Assembly: GCF_016900775.1 (NCBI RefSeq)
Contig: NZ_JACJKN010000003.1
Coordinates: 1 to 64,000 of the forward strand
DNA from: Olsenella uli
GTDB lineage: Bacteria; Actinomycetota; Coriobacteriia; Coriobacteriales; Atopobiaceae
Reading direction: 5' to 3'
Length of the DNA: 64,000 bases
The notes under the pieces: model-generated
Databases searched by the model: none
What the model was told of the DNA's origin: nothing
Seen by the model: the letters and a program-made list of their open reading frames with translations, nothing else
Position numbers and translations under genes: made by a program
In this document: piece by piece, positions 10,444-19,423 of the stretch
Layout of the letters: every line of letters starts with the position of its first letter
How positions within the stretch are numbered: position 1 is the stretch's first letter

Positions 10444-12795
10444 ATGCCACAGGACGGGCAGAGGGACGATACGAGGGGACGGGGCGTGAGGCGGGCCCTC
10501 GCCATAACGCTCGTCGCCGTTGCCGCGGTGGCGCTCTGCCTGCTCGTGGCGAGGGGCAACCCCAACGGGACGCGCATGGTCGCCCGCCTGGGCGCAGGCG
10601 CACTCTGGATCGCAGTCCTCGCCGCGTACCTGGCAATCGTGCGCCGCAGGCGCCGCGCCGGGAGCGACCTCGAGGCGGCTCCGCCCTCCCCCGTCCCCAG
10701 CGCCACGCAGGACGCCGGGGACGCCGAGAAGGACGGGCCCAGCCAGCAGCCGGAGACGGCGAGGGCCGAGCTCGACGGCATGCTCCTCCATGCGGACGAC
10801 GCGCTGGCGGCGCTGCGCGACCTCGTGGCCCACGGCCGCGGCCGGGCGGGCTCCGAGCTCCTGCCCCAGCTCCTCGAGAGCGCGGGCCTCATGTCCTGGG
10901 AGGACGCCCCGAGCGTGGGCGCGAACAAGCTCCGGCGCAACGGGCGCTGGTGGCTCACCCCGCGCGGGGACGAGCTCTCCGAGGGGGACCTCGACCGCCT
11001 GCTCGCCGTCGAGGCCGCGCTCAACGTGAACGAGGACCTCGAGCGCGGCAGCTGGCCCGAGCGCATGACGCCCGAGTGGCGCGTCTCGAAGGTGCTCGCG
11101 CGCGTGGCGGACCTGCGGCCCGTCCAACACGACGAGAGTCCGGTCATGGCGTTTCTCTCCGAGGGGGAGGCGCGCGGGGGCGAGTGGGCGTGCCGGCTCT
11201 CCCTCGCGGACCGGCTGGAGAACCTGCCTGCCCCCTTCCGCGTGGGCGCCAGCTTCCAGTGCAACGTCGCGCGGGGGCTCGTCGTGGCGGAGCTCGCCGT
11301 GCCAAGGCCCGCGTGCTTCTCGCCCTTCGCGGGCGATAAGGGGCGGAGGGCGGCGCTGGCCCGCGCCTATGCGCTCAGGAGCGCCGTCCTCGTAGGGCGG
11401 ATGGCGCTCGCCTCGATGCCCGAGGGCGCGCGGGCCGTCGTCAACTGCCACGAGTTCGGCGGGGAGGCGACGCTCCTCTCGCTCGAGCTGACGAAGGATG
11501 CGCTCGACGTGCTCTCGGCCCTCGCGCGGGACGCGCGCGCCGCCGAGGGCGACCTCGCGGACATCCCGGGACTCCGCGCGCGGCCGGGGGACTCCGGGTG
11601 GCTCTCCCCCGTGGAGCCCCACCTGCGCCCCGGCGACGAGGAGGTGTTCCCGCGCGAGCGCTACCGCGAGGTCGAGCTCGACGACTCCCCCGCGCCCGGC
11701 CCCGTCGCGCGCGCCTGCGGCGCCGCGCGCGTGAGCGACCTCGGCATCATGGAGAAGGCCGGCCGCGCGAGCGCGTGGAACCAGGTGGTCCGCGAGCTCG
11801 GCGACACCACGGCGACGGCGGTCTCGCGCCTCGTCGCCCTACGCGAGGCGACCGACGACGTCACCGTGGCCGAGGCGTGCGAGCGCGCGGCGAAGGCGCT
11901 CGTCGACGGCACGATGGACGTGGCCGACCGCCGCGGGCTCGCCCTGCTCTTCGTGGACGGGGGCTCGCTCGCGGAGGCGTCTCGCCGGGCGCGCCAGGCC
12001 GTCAACGCCGACGAGCCGACGCACGAGGAGCTCGTCTCCGCGCTCGACGCGCTCGAGGGGGCCCTCTCCCCCATCACCGAGATGGGGGTCTACCTGGACG
12101 ACGGGGACTCGGTCTATCGCTACTTCAACTCCGTCGCCGAGCGCGTCCGCTACAACCGGACGGCAGACGACGGGGGACGCAGGGTCCGCCTCGTCCCGGA
12201 CGAGTACTACGCCGCCCACGCGGAGGCCGCGCGCATCCTCAACGCGCTCGGCCGCCACGACGAGGCGCTCGCCCACGCGGAGGAGCTCATGCGCGTCGCC
12301 CCCGCGACGCCGGACGCCGCGCTCTGCAAGGTGCGCTGTCTCGAGGGGCAGGCGCGTATCTTCGAGGCGGCCGACCTCCTGAGCGACGCGGTCTGCTACT
12401 CCGCCACGGCGCGCGACATGTCAATCTGCTTCTACCGGCTCGCGTTCATGGAGTGGAAGCTCGGGCGGGGCGACCTCTCCGTGGCCTGCTACCAGCGCGC
12501 GATCGACCTGCACGGCGAAATCGCCGGCCAGGCGCGCCAGGAGCTGAGAGACCTCCTTGAGGCGGAGTCGCCCGCGCTCGCCCCGCTCGAGGACTCGCAG
12601 GTCATCCCCACGCTCGAGGAGGGAGGCCTTCCCGCCGGACCGGTCGGGGCCCTGCGCGAGGAGCTGCGCGACGCCGTGGCGGCCTGCACGGACGCGGGAA
12701 TCTTCTCCGTGGCGCGGCCGCTCGCGGGGGCGCTTCTCGAGGTCTGCCGGGACGACGCGCTCGTCAACGTGCATCAGTCGCTCATGCGGCCCTAG
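10444..12795 (+). CDS. TPR-repeat membrane protein of unknown function
   Basis: This 783-residue protein has two hydrophobic segments near residues 17-35 and 48-66, then a proline/alanine-rich linker and a large soluble part. The C-terminal third has tetratricopeptide-like helices, for example [20 protein letters not shown] and [21 protein letters not shown] do not recognise the central region, which is mainly alpha/beta with acidic patches. The TPR part suggests protein-protein contacts, probably on the cytoplasmic side. It is divergent from uvrB and convergent with the lytic transglycosylase. A function cannot be assigned. Confidence 0.85.
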   Translation: MPQDGQRDDTRGRGVRRALAITLVAVAAVALCLLVARGNPNGTRMVARLGAGALWIAVLAAYLAIVRRRRRAGSDLEAAPPSPVPSATQDAGDAEKDGPSQQPETARAELDGMLLHADDALAALRDLVAHGRGRAGSELLPQLLESAGLMSWEDAPSVGANKLRRNGRWWLTPRGDELSEGDLDRLLAVEAALNVNEDLERGSWPERMTPEWRVSKVLARVADLRPVQHDESPVMAFLSEGEARGGEWACRLSLADRLENLPAPFRVGASFQCNVARGLVVAELAVPRPACFSPFAGDKGRRAALARAYALRSAVLVGRMALASMPEGARAVVNCHEFGGEATLLSLELTKDALDVLSALARDARAAEGDLADIPGLRARPGDSGWLSPVEPHLRPGDEEVFPRERYREVELDDSPAPGPVARACGAARVSDLGIMEKAGRASAWNQVVRELGDTTATAVSRLVALREATDDVTVAEACERAAKALVDGTMDVADRRGLALLFVDGGSLAEASRRARQAVNADEPTHEELVSALDALEGALSPITEMGVYLDDGDSVYRYFNSVAERVRYNRTADDGGRRVRLVPDEYYAAHAEAARILNALGRHDEALAHAEELMRVAPATPDAALCKVRCLEGQARIFEAADLLSDAVCYSATARDMSICFYRLAFMEWKLGRGDLSVACYQRAIDLHGEIAGQARQELRDLLEAESPALAPLEDSQVIPTLEEGGLPAGPVGALREELRDAVAACTDAGIFSVARPLAGALLEVCRDDALVNVHQSLMRP

Positions 12796-12852
12796 CAGGC
12801 CCTCCCCGGGGCCCGCGCCAGGCCGCCGCGTCCTCGCCCGCCCGGCGACAGC

Positions 12853-13575
12853 CTATCCCGCGATGCCCTCCGGGTAGCTCTCCCGATACCCCTCGTAGGC
12901 GCTCATGACGCGCTCGACATAGGCGCGCGTCTCCGCGTACTCGATGTCCTCCGGTATGCTCCCGCCGTTCGCGAGCCAGCCCTGGACGGCGCCGAGGCCC
13001 GCGTTGTACGCCGCGACGATCTCCTCGGTGGTCGAGAGGTTCTCGTGCAGATAGGCGAGGTACGCGCAGCCGTACTCGATGTTCACGATCGGGTCCGAGA
13101 GGTCTGCCGGGTCGTACTTGCTCGCGTCGACGAGCCCCATCTCCGCGAGATGGGCCGCCGTGTCCGGCATGACCTGCATGAGCCCCACGGCCCCCGCATG
13201 CGACACCACGTCCTCGTCCCAGTCCGACTCGCACTTGATGACCGCGCAGACGAGCGCCGGGTCGAGGCCGTAGTCCTCGGCCGCGACCTTCACCGCCTCG
13301 GGATAGTGCGTCCCCAGGAAGAGGCGGCGCAGCGGCGAGGTGGGGACGGCCGCCATCACGAGCAGCGCCGCCACCGCGACGCCGAGCACCACGAGCAGGG
13401 CAGCGCGACGCGAGACTCCGCCGGACGCCCGCGGGGTGCGCCGAGCACGCGGGGTCGCCTTCCTCCGTGCGGGCCCGGCCGACCGCCGCGCCGCAGACCC
13501 CGCGGCGGAGGGGGCGTGAGTCTTCGGGGCGCGGCCGGTCTTCCCTCTCGGCGTCGGCCTAGGCCCGCGCCTCAT
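12853..13575 (-). CDS. SLT-type lytic transglycosylase, membrane-anchored
   Basis: This 240-residue protein has an unusually basic, Ala/Pro/Arg-rich cytoplasmic N-terminus of about 55 residues, one membrane helix near 58-77, then an extracellular SLT domain. The catalytic glutamate is Glu116 in KCESDW, followed by GAVGLMQVMP and AAYNAGLGAVQGWL, typical of family 1 transglycosylases. It should cleave peptidoglycan between MurNAc and GlcNAc to form anhydro-MurNAc. The start overlaps the end of coaE by 17 bases, so the pair is coupled; this is a placement outside any cell-wall cluster. Confidence 0.92.
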   Translation of the reverse strand: MRRGPRPTPRGKTGRAPKTHAPSAAGSAARRSAGPARRKATPRARRTPRASGGVSRRAALLVVLGVAVAALLVMAAVPTSPLRRLFLGTHYPEAVKVAAEDYGLDPALVCAVIKCESDWDEDVVSHAGAVGLMQVMPDTAAHLAEMGLVDASKYDPADLSDPIVNIEYGCAYLAYLHENLSTTEEIVAAYNAGLGAVQGWLANGGSIPEDIEYAETRAYVERVMSAYEGYRESYPEGIAG

Positions 13576-14248
13576 GCCCGGACCCCTTGGCGACGGGCGC
13601 CCAGCCGGCCTCCTCGCGCGCCTTCCACCAGTCGTGGACCTCCTGGGCCATCACGTCCGCCGTGCGGATGTTGTTGAAGACGTGCGAGCTGTGGGCGCGC
13701 AGGTACGCCTCGCTCGGCTGCTGGTCGCGCCGGCGCTCGAAGTCGCCGCGGTCCATGCCGCGCTGGATGGCGCGGACGCGCCGGGCGTTGAGCGGGCAGA
13801 CCACGCACACGATCTCGTCGGCCAGGTCGAAGGACCCGCGCATGCGGTCGAGGAGCGGGACCTCAACCACCGCGACGCGCTCCGCGGGCGCAGGCTCGCC
13901 GTTCTTCTCGGCCTCGGCGCGGGCCGCGTCCTCCTCCGCGCGGAGCTCCGCGATGCGGGCGCGCAGCAGCTCGTCGATGAGCGGCAGCTCGATCTCCTCG
14001 AGCGTGACCGAGCGCTCCATCGTCACGAAGGCGCGCGCCGCGAGCAGGCGGCGGTTCACGGTGCCGTCCGGGCGCACGACGTCGTCGCCGAACTCGCGGC
14101 AGATGTCCGGCAGGATGCGCGACCCAGGCGCGAGCGCCTCCCTCGAGAGGTCGTCGAGGTCGATGAGCGTGGCCCCGCACTCGCGCATGGTGCGGGCTAT
14201 GGTCGACTTGCCCGAGGCGATGCCCCCGGCCAGATAGATGACGTGCAT
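13559..14248 (-). CDS. coaE: Dephospho-CoA kinase
   Basis: This 229-residue protein has the P-loop GGIASGKST at residues 8-16, then LIDLDDLSREAL and the CoaE-type lid and CoA-binding region. It phosphorylates the 3'-hydroxyl of dephospho-CoA in the last step of CoA synthesis. ATG 14248 follows GACGGAGGGGGACGC. A charged insertion, AEEDAARAEAEKNGEP, lies mid-protein and makes it slightly longer than the usual 200 residues. It overlaps the transglycosylase gene downstream. Confidence 0.93.
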   Translation of the reverse strand: MHVIYLAGGIASGKSTIARTMRECGATLIDLDDLSREALAPGSRILPDICREFGDDVVRPDGTVNRRLLAARAFVTMERSVTLEEIELPLIDELLRARIAELRAEEDAARAEAEKNGEPAPAERVAVVEVPLLDRMRGSFDLADEIVCVVCPLNARRVRAIQRGMDRGDFERRRDQQPSEAYLRAHSSHVFNNIRTADVMAQEVHDWWKAREEAGWAPVAKGSGHEARA

Positions 14249-14365
14249 GCGTCCCCCTCCGTCGTCAATTGATCGAGGGATATCTTCGCATGCCCACGCT
14301 CCCGCACGGGCCCACGCCGAGAAAAACCCGCCCATCTCCAGAGGGCGCCGGGAGGCCTGACAACA

Positions 14366-14432
14366 CCTGACAAGGGTGACAGGGTCGTTTGTCATGAAAA
14401 ACATGACAAACGACCCTGTCACCCTTGTCAGG
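14366..14432. repeat. Perfect 31-bp inverted repeat, CCTGACA family
   Basis: The arms 14366-14396 and 14402-14432 are exact complements around the loop AAAAA. The left arm starts CCTGACAAGGGTGACAGG and continues GTCGTTTGTCATG. The right end provides the stop codon TGA (14428-14430, read on the minus strand) of the adjacent membrane protein gene. Related copies lie at 20817-20846 and 53426-53489. Confidence 0.9.
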
Positions 14433-14934
14433 TTGCCGGGCCTCTCCTGGCAAACGTCCCCGCCAGTGCGATGACGACCCCGCACACGATTCCCAGGACG
14501 GCGGGGAGCACGAACGCGCCCGCGAGCCCCAGCGCGAGGGCGGCCGCCATGAGCGCCGCGCCGAGGGCAACGAGCGCCAGGCCGACGTTGCGGTGCCGCC
14601 CGGCCACCACAAGCAGCTCGTCCTTCTCGCCCCGCTCCCAGAGCAGGTGCGAGCGCACCATGACCTGGCACACCTCCAGGGCGCAGCACAGCGTCATGAC
14701 CACGGCGAGACGGAGGGGCCGAAGGACCTCGCCCGAGACGAGCTCGCCTCCCCACATGATTCCCGAGGCCTCGGGCGCGAGGGCACTCAGGACGAACACG
14801 GCCGCCTCGCACGCGAGATACACCACCGTCAGGACGAGAAGGACGATGCTGGCGACCGCCCAGCGCTGCGTCGTCGAGAAACGTACCTCGTAGTGCTTGC
14901 CCGACGCCTCCTCCATGGCAGACGAGAACAGCAT
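14428..14934 (-). CDS. Small integral membrane protein, four predicted helices
   Basis: This 168-residue hydrophobic protein has helices near residues 26-50, 72-92, 115-137 and 140-160 and is rich in Ala, Leu and Val. No family is recognised. The start with GGGAGGATGCC before ATG 14934 is convincing. Its last sense codons (GPAT) run straight into TGACAAGGG of the 31-bp palindrome, which supplies the stop codon. The original C-terminus may therefore have been altered by the element. It is followed by coaE on the same strand. Confidence 0.75.
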   Translation of the reverse strand: MLFSSAMEEASGKHYEVRFSTTQRWAVASIVLLVLTVVYLACEAAVFVLSALAPEASGIMWGGELVSGEVLRPLRLAVVMTLCCALEVCQVMVRSHLLWERGEKDELLVVAGRHRNVGLALVALGAALMAAALALGLAGAFVLPAVLGIVCGVVIALAGTFARRGPAT

Positions 14935-15063
14935 GGCATCCTCCCTTACCGAACATCGCCCCTGAAGTTACTGCTTTTATGCCCAATCAGGCCGGCCCGA
15001 TCGGGGGGCGGCCCGCATGGAGCCGAGCGGCCCGTTTTTCCCGGCAGGCGGGACCGCACCGCC

Positions 15064-15681
15064 TCATCGGCGCACGGCGCCGCCCGCCACGTGCCACAGC
15101 TCCGCCCGCGGGAACCACGCGAGCTCGCGCTCGTCGTGCGTGACCCAGAAGACGGTGCGGCCCGGAAGCTCCGGCAGCAGAAACGCCATCACGCGCGCAA
15201 CCGTCGCGTCATCCATGCCCTTGAGCGGCTCGTCAAAGAAGAGCGCGTCGGCGTCGGCGAGCGCGCAGCGCAGGATGGCCACGCGGCGGCGCTGCCCGCC
15301 GGAGAGCTCGCGCACGGGGCGCGCGTCCGCGGGCAGGCCCACCGCCGCGAGCGCCGCGCGCTCCCGGGCGAGAAACGCCTCAAGCTCGGCTCCGCGCATC
15401 CTGCCGTGCGGCGCGCGGATGTTCGCCGTGGCCGTGAGGCTGTCCAGCAGCCGGTCCTCCTGGAACGTGGCGGCAAGGCGCGCGCCCTCCGGTCGCTCCA
15501 CGATGCCCGCGTCCGGCTCCTCGAGCCCCATCAGGAGGCGCAGGAGCGTGGTCTTGCCCGCCCCCGAGGGCCCCATGAGCACGTGCGCGCGACCGGGCGC
15601 GAACTCCGCCGTGACGCCCGAGAGGACGCCCCGCCCGCCATACGCCTTGGTGACGTCCCTGAGCGCGAACCCCGCCGTCAT
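15064..15681 (-). CDS. ABC transporter ATPase, SsuB/TauB type
   Basis: This 205-residue nucleotide-binding subunit has Walker A GPSGAGKT at 37-44, a Q-loop in TFQEDRLL, signature LSGGQRRR, Walker B ALFFDEP and switch histidine VTHDE. The QEDRLLDSLTATANI region resembles importers of sulfonate, nitrate, taurine or thiamine precursors. Its ATG overlaps the permease stop by four bases. With the permease and lipoprotein upstream it forms a complete importer operon. Length is slightly short for the class. Confidence 0.92.
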   Translation of the reverse strand: MTAGFALRDVTKAYGGRGVLSGVTAEFAPGRAHVLMGPSGAGKTTLLRLLMGLEEPDAGIVERPEGARLAATFQEDRLLDSLTATANIRAPHGRMRGAELEAFLARERAALAAVGLPADARPVRELSGGQRRRVAILRCALADADALFFDEPLKGMDDATVARVMAFLLPELPGRTVFWVTHDERELAWFPRAELWHVAGGAVRR

Positions 15682-16469
15682 GGCCTCGCCTCCCAGCGCG
15701 CCTGCGCCGCGGCCATCCCACGCGCGACGGCCCACTCCACGAGCGAAGAGAGCGCCACGATGGCGACGGTCCACGCGAAGAGGCTCGGCGTGTCGAGATA
15801 GACCTTGGCGTCGTAGAGGTGCTCGCCGATGGTGAAGTCCGGAAGGCCGATGACCTCGGCCGCGATGCCCGCCTTCCACGAGAGCCCAAGCCCGAGCGAG
15901 ATGGCGGCGCGCACGTACGGCAGCACCTGCGAGGCGTAGACGAGCCGCACGCGCTCCCAGCCGCGAATGCCAAAGACCTCCGCCATCTCGACGAGGGCGG
16001 GGTCGGCCTGCTCGATGCCCTCGAGCACGTTGGTGTAGACCACCGGCAGCGCCATGAGGAAGGAGATCACGATGGAGAGCTCGCGCGAGGAGACCCACAG
16101 CAGCACGAGGATGACGAAGGACGCCACCGGCACCGCCTTCACGGCGCCCATCACGGGGGCAACGAGCTCGCGCACCGCGCGCCAGCGGCTCGCGAGCGCG
16201 GCGAGCGCCACGCCGAGGGCGAGCGCCGCCCCAAAGCCGAGGGCGATCCGCCCGAAGGAGAGCGCCACCGACGCCCAGAACTCCCCCGTCGCCACGAGCT
16301 CGGCGAGGCGCGCGAGCACCTGCGAGGGGCCCACGAGGATGATCTTGAGGTCGATGGCGCGCGCCGCAAGCTCCCAGGCCACGAGCCAGAAGGCCACGGC
16401 GGCGAGGCGGGCGGCCCACGCGCGGGCCCGCCCGCCCCTCCGGGGCCCGAGGTTCTTCTCGCCCCGCAT
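15678..16469 (-). CDS. ABC transporter permease, SsuC/TauC type
   Basis: This 263-residue BPD_transp_1 permease has about six membrane helices and the EAA loop as EVFGIRGWERVRLVYASQ. It pairs with the ATPase immediately downstream. The N-terminal codons 3-6 (GEKN) are written by a copy of the GGCGAGAAGAACC motif (16451-16463), and the ATG lies only 6 bases after the preceding stop. The true start may therefore be later, or the motif has been absorbed into the gene. Substrate is undetermined. Confidence 0.9.
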   Translation of the reverse strand: MRGEKNLGPRRGGRARAWAARLAAVAFWLVAWELAARAIDLKIILVGPSQVLARLAELVATGEFWASVALSFGRIALGFGAALALGVALAALASRWRAVRELVAPVMGAVKAVPVASFVILVLLWVSSRELSIVISFLMALPVVYTNVLEGIEQADPALVEMAEVFGIRGWERVRLVYASQVLPYVRAAISLGLGLSWKAGIAAEVIGLPDFTIGEHLYDAKVYLDTPSLFAWTVAIVALSSLVEWAVARGMAAAQARWEARP

Positions 16470-16475
16470 CAGGCG

Positions 16476-17516
16476 CTACGCGCCGTAGTAGAAGTCGTCG
16501 CCGGGGACGGCGCCGCCCACTGCCTCGGGGTTCTGGTCCGCGAGGACCTGGAGGTAGCCGGAGAGCCGCTCCTTCATGTCCTCCCCCGTGATGCAGACGA
16601 TGTTGCACTCCGGGATGGCCTTCTTGGCCACCTGCGCGGGCACGATGTCATAGGAGCCCACGAGCTCGGCCGCCTCGTCCACGTTGTCGTTCACGAAGTC
16701 GACCGACTCCGCGTAGTGCGCGAGGAAGGCGTCCACGGCCGCGGCGTTGGCGTCCGCGAACTCAGAGCGCACGATGGCCACGCCCGTGACCATGGAGCTC
16801 CGCTCGTCGCCGGTCTGGACGCGGTCCCACTCCTCGGTGAGGTCGAGCGCCACGCGGATCTGGTCGTTCTGGGCCTGCGCGGTGGTGACGAAGGGCTGCG
16901 GCAGCAGCGCCACCGCGTCTCCCGAGGAGGCGACGAGCGCGGCCACGCACTCGGCGTGCTCGCTCTTCCACTCGATGGTCACGTCCTCGCCCACGGTAAG
17001 GCCGTTCTTCTCGAGCACGTACTGGAGGCCGTACTCGGTCGTGGAGCCCTTGCCCGAGGAGAGGATCGTCTTGCCGCGCAGGTCCTCCACACTGTGGACG
17101 GTGTCGCCGAGCTCGCAGATGTAGAGCACGCCGAGGGTGTTGATGGCGATAGCGCGCACGCCGCCGTCGTTCTTGTTGTAGAGCGTGGCCGCGAGGTTCG
17201 CGGGCACGGCGGCGATGTCCACCTCGCCCTTGGCGATGAGCGGCGTGACCTCGTCCGGCGAGGCCATGATCTGGAACGTGTAGTCGTTGTCCGCGGCGTT
17301 GCCCGCCTCGGCCTCGCTCATGAAGCGCACAAGGCCCATGGCCGTGGGGCCCTTGAGGGCCACGGCGCGCACCGCGACGGGCTCGGCGGGCTCCTCCTGC
17401 GGCTCCTCCTCGGCCGCGGGCTCGCTTTCCGCCGGGGCCTCGCCGCCGCACGCGGCCAGGGCAAGCGTCATCGCACCCGCGCCCGCGACCTGCAGAAACG
17501 TCCTTCTGTTAAGCAT
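16476..17516 (-). CDS. ABC substrate-binding lipoprotein, NMT1/SsuA-like
   Basis: This 346-residue protein has a twin-arginine-like start MLNRRTFLQ, a hydrophobic core and lipobox LAAC, so it should be a lipoprotein. A Glu/Pro/Ala-rich linker follows, then a type II periplasmic-binding fold with VDIAAVPANLAATLYN and GKTILSSGKGSTTEYGL, as in NMT1/THI5-like and sulfonate or nitrate binding proteins. Possible ligands include thiamine precursors, sulfonates or nitrate; the sequence alone does not decide. It is the first gene of the three-gene operon. Confidence 0.9.
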   Translation of the reverse strand: MLNRRTFLQVAGAGAMTLALAACGGEAPAESEPAAEEEPQEEPAEPVAVRAVALKGPTAMGLVRFMSEAEAGNAADNDYTFQIMASPDEVTPLIAKGEVDIAAVPANLAATLYNKNDGGVRAIAINTLGVLYICELGDTVHSVEDLRGKTILSSGKGSTTEYGLQYVLEKNGLTVGEDVTIEWKSEHAECVAALVASSGDAVALLPQPFVTTAQAQNDQIRVALDLTEEWDRVQTGDERSSMVTGVAIVRSEFADANAAAVDAFLAHYAESVDFVNDNVDEAAELVGSYDIVPAQVAKKAIPECNIVCITGEDMKERLSGYLQVLADQNPEAVGGAVPGDDFYYGA

Positions 17517-17550
17517 GAGAGAACCTCCCCTTCCATGGTTGCACCAAGCA

Positions 17551-17559
17551 ACGATAGCA
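17551..17559 (-). promoter_or_regulatory. Candidate extended -10 of the NMT1-like ABC operon
   Basis: Read on the minus strand the sequence is TGCTATCGT, an extended -10 (TGn then TATCGT), about 35 bases before the ATG at 17516. A clear -35 box is not seen. No thiamine riboswitch motif is recognisable in the leader. Confidence 0.35.
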
Positions 17560-17611
17560 CGGGGAGGCTCCGCGGGCACGGCCCTTTGGGCAAGCGGCGA
17601 GAAGGTCGGCG

Positions 17612-18022
17612 CTACGATTTGACCTCGAACTTGGTCCCGCACCGGGGGCAGGTGACGCGGAGCTTGCCCTTCCCGCGCGGCACGCGGACCCTCTGCTTGC
17701 AGGAGCCGCAGCGCGCGTGCTTGTACCTCCTGAGCTCCGTCCAGGCGGCGCGGGGGTTCTGGACCCAGGGGCGAGCGGGCCCGAGGGCGTTGAGGAACGC
17801 CTCGTTCTCGCGCGCGCGGCTGCCGAGGTTCTTGGACTGGATGCGGAACATCGCGTAGACGACGAGCGCGAGCGCCACCCAGCCGAGCCACGACGTGCGC
17901 GCGAAGAGGTTCACGATCACCACCACGATCGCCAGGTTCACGCAGAACGTGGCAAGGTCGTCCGGCCCCTGCCGGCCCCTCAGCCAGTCCGCGAGCCTGC
18001 GCTGCCAGTCACCTGCTGCCAT
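17612..18022 (-). CDS. Zinc-ribbon membrane protein of unknown function
   Basis: This 136-residue protein has one or two hydrophobic helices near residues 26-60 and a C-terminal zinc ribbon with CGSC and CPRC knuckles. The second half resembles the small RNA/DNA-binding zinc ribbons fused to membrane helices in actinobacteria. The chosen ATG at 18022 follows GGGGGAGAG; a longer in-frame start at 18064 is less likely. A CTTCTCGCC motif follows the stop within about 10 bases. Function is unknown. Confidence 0.8.
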   Translation of the reverse strand: MAAGDWQRRLADWLRGRQGPDDLATFCVNLAIVVVIVNLFARTSWLGWVALALVVYAMFRIQSKNLGSRARENEAFLNALGPARPWVQNPRAAWTELRRYKHARCGSCKQRVRVPRGKGKLRVTCPRCGTKFEVKS

Positions 18023-18104
18023 CTCTCCCCCTTGGTCGCATATCAACCCTTTGCTGATACCCATTCTTGGGCGTCTCTACACATGGCGGCGGGCGGCACG
18101 CCCC

Positions 18105-18276
18105 TTCCGGGTACGTACACACCCCCTCCGGGTACGTACACACCCCTTCCGGGTACGTACGCCCGCACCACGCCCAGGTTCTTATCGGCACAAGAAAACC
18201 CCAGGTCAGAGGCCTGGGGCTCCCATATCAACAGGTGAAGTTCGTACGTACCCGGGGGCGGAGTGTACGTACCCGG
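18105..18276. repeat. Five GGGTACGTAC motifs, three direct and two inverted
   Basis: Three tandem units of about 21 bases, CCGGGTACGTACACACCCC, lie between 18105 and 18160, and two inverted copies lie at 18243-18254 and 18264-18276. They sit between the zinc-ribbon gene and the end of the M42 peptidase gene, on either side of that gene's terminator. The arms could pair over the terminator. Confidence 0.85.
18191..18219 (-). terminator. Rho-independent terminator of the M42 peptidase transcript
   Basis: On the minus strand CCCCAGG and CCTGGGG form a stem with a 7-base loop, followed directly by TTTTCTTG. It lies about 90 bases after the M42 stop. Confidence 0.75.
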
Positions 18277-18310
18277 AGAGGGCCCCGCCCCAGGGCCCGG
18301 CGAGAAGGAC

Positions 18311-19366
18311 CTAGCGGCCCTCGCCCATCACGTAGGCGCGCGCCAGGCGCTCGGTCTCCACGAGGGCGTCCACGTGGCAGCGCTCGCGGCCGTGGGTGTT
18401 GAGGCACGCCATGCCGAAAGCGCCGCTGCGCAGGTCGTTGCTGTGGGTGTAGGCGCCGTTGGCGTCCGTGGAGTAGTGGAAGCAGACCTGCGTGGACCAG
18501 CGGCCCTCGGTGCAGGCCGCGCCGGCGCAGGCGATCAGCGTGTTGGTGAGGTCCCAGTCGTAGGGGCCCTTGGCGTCGGAGCAGATGACGGCCACGGAGT
18601 GCTCGTCGGCGAGCGCGTAGTCGGGGCCGATGAGCGTGATATCCACGGCCACGTACTCGGAGACCTCGGCCGGCACCCAGGACGCGCCGTGGCCGATCTC
18701 CTCGTAGATGGGGAAGGCGAAGAGCGTGTCGTACGCGGGCTGCTCGCCAGTCTCCTTGAGCCATCGCAGGACGTCGAGAAGGACGGCGACGCTGCCCTTG
18801 TCGTCGATGTGGCGGCTCACGATGTAGCCGTTGTCGAAGGCCTCGAAGTGCGGGTCAATGCCGATCATGGCGCCCTCGGTCACACCGAGCGCGCGGGCAT
18901 CCTCCGGGCTCTTGACGTCGGCGATGAGGCTCACGGACATGGTGTCCTCGGTGCGCGCGTCGGTCTTGGCCTCGGCCCACACGTGGACGGAGTGGTGGTT
19001 GCAGATGACCTGGCCGGCCACCGTGCGGCCGTCGCGGCAGTGGACGAGGCAGGTCTCGCCCTCGATGCTCGCGTAGTTGATGCCGCCGAGCTGGCGGACG
19101 CGCAGGGTGCCGTCATCGTTGAAGCCGCGCACCACGAGGCCGATGGTGTCGAGGTGGGCGCCCAGGCACACGGTCTTCTCGGCGCTCTTGCCGGGCACGC
19201 GCACGTAGGCCGTGGCCTTGTTGTCGACGGTCATCTCGTAGCCCATCTCGGCGAGGGTCTCGCGCAGCCAGGCGTGGACCTCGGGGTAGTAGCCCACGGG
19301 GCTCTCCACCTCGACGCACTCGTGGAGGGTGTCGATCAGGTACTGGGGGTCGATCTGGTAGCTCAA
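18311..19366 (-). CDS. M42-family metallo-aminopeptidase
   Basis: This 351-residue cytosolic peptidase has the two-metal ligand series of the M42/M20 clan: LGAHLDTIG, SRHIDDKGSVAVLL, the catalytic pair in IYEEIGHGAS, an aspartate in VAVDITL, and a C-terminal histidine in NTHGRERCH. It should remove N-terminal residues from peptides and would work on peptides imported by the nearby Opp system. The start codon is TTG at 19366 with a strong GAAGGAGG six bases upstream. It follows pepT on the same strand. Confidence 0.92.
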   Translation of the reverse strand: MSYQIDPQYLIDTLHECVEVESPVGYYPEVHAWLRETLAEMGYEMTVDNKATAYVRVPGKSAEKTVCLGAHLDTIGLVVRGFNDDGTLRVRQLGGINYASIEGETCLVHCRDGRTVAGQVICNHHSVHVWAEAKTDARTEDTMSVSLIADVKSPEDARALGVTEGAMIGIDPHFEAFDNGYIVSRHIDDKGSVAVLLDVLRWLKETGEQPAYDTLFAFPIYEEIGHGASWVPAEVSEYVAVDITLIGPDYALADEHSVAVICSDAKGPYDWDLTNTLIACAGAACTEGRWSTQVCFHYSTDANGAYTHSNDLRSGAFGMACLNTHGRERCHVDALVETERLARAYVMGEGR

Positions 19367-19383
19367 GGGTCCTCCTTCGTCGT

Positions 19384-19401
19384 GGCGGGCACGCGCCCGC
19401 C
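19384..19401. terminator. Small hairpin between pepT and the M42 gene
   Basis: GGCGGGC and GCCCGCC pair around ACGC, directly next to a GGTTCTTCTCGCC motif at 19403-19415. There is no T-run in either direction, so it may act as an attenuator or processing site within the operon. Confidence 0.4.
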
Positions 19402-19423
19402 AGGTTCTTCTCGCCGGGCTATT

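Noticed and set aside
10283-10636. N-terminal extension of uvrB beyond ATG 10282
   Set aside because: It crosses the divergent gene's promoter and start and shows no UvrB similarity; ATG 10282 has a strong ribosome site.
17517-17611. Thiamine (TPP) riboswitch before the NMT1-like binding protein
   Set aside because: The leader is short and none of the conserved TPP riboswitch segments is visible.
18105-18276. GGGTACGTAC repeats as a CRISPR array
   Set aside because: Units are short, in both orientations, with no uniform unique spacers and no cas genes nearby.
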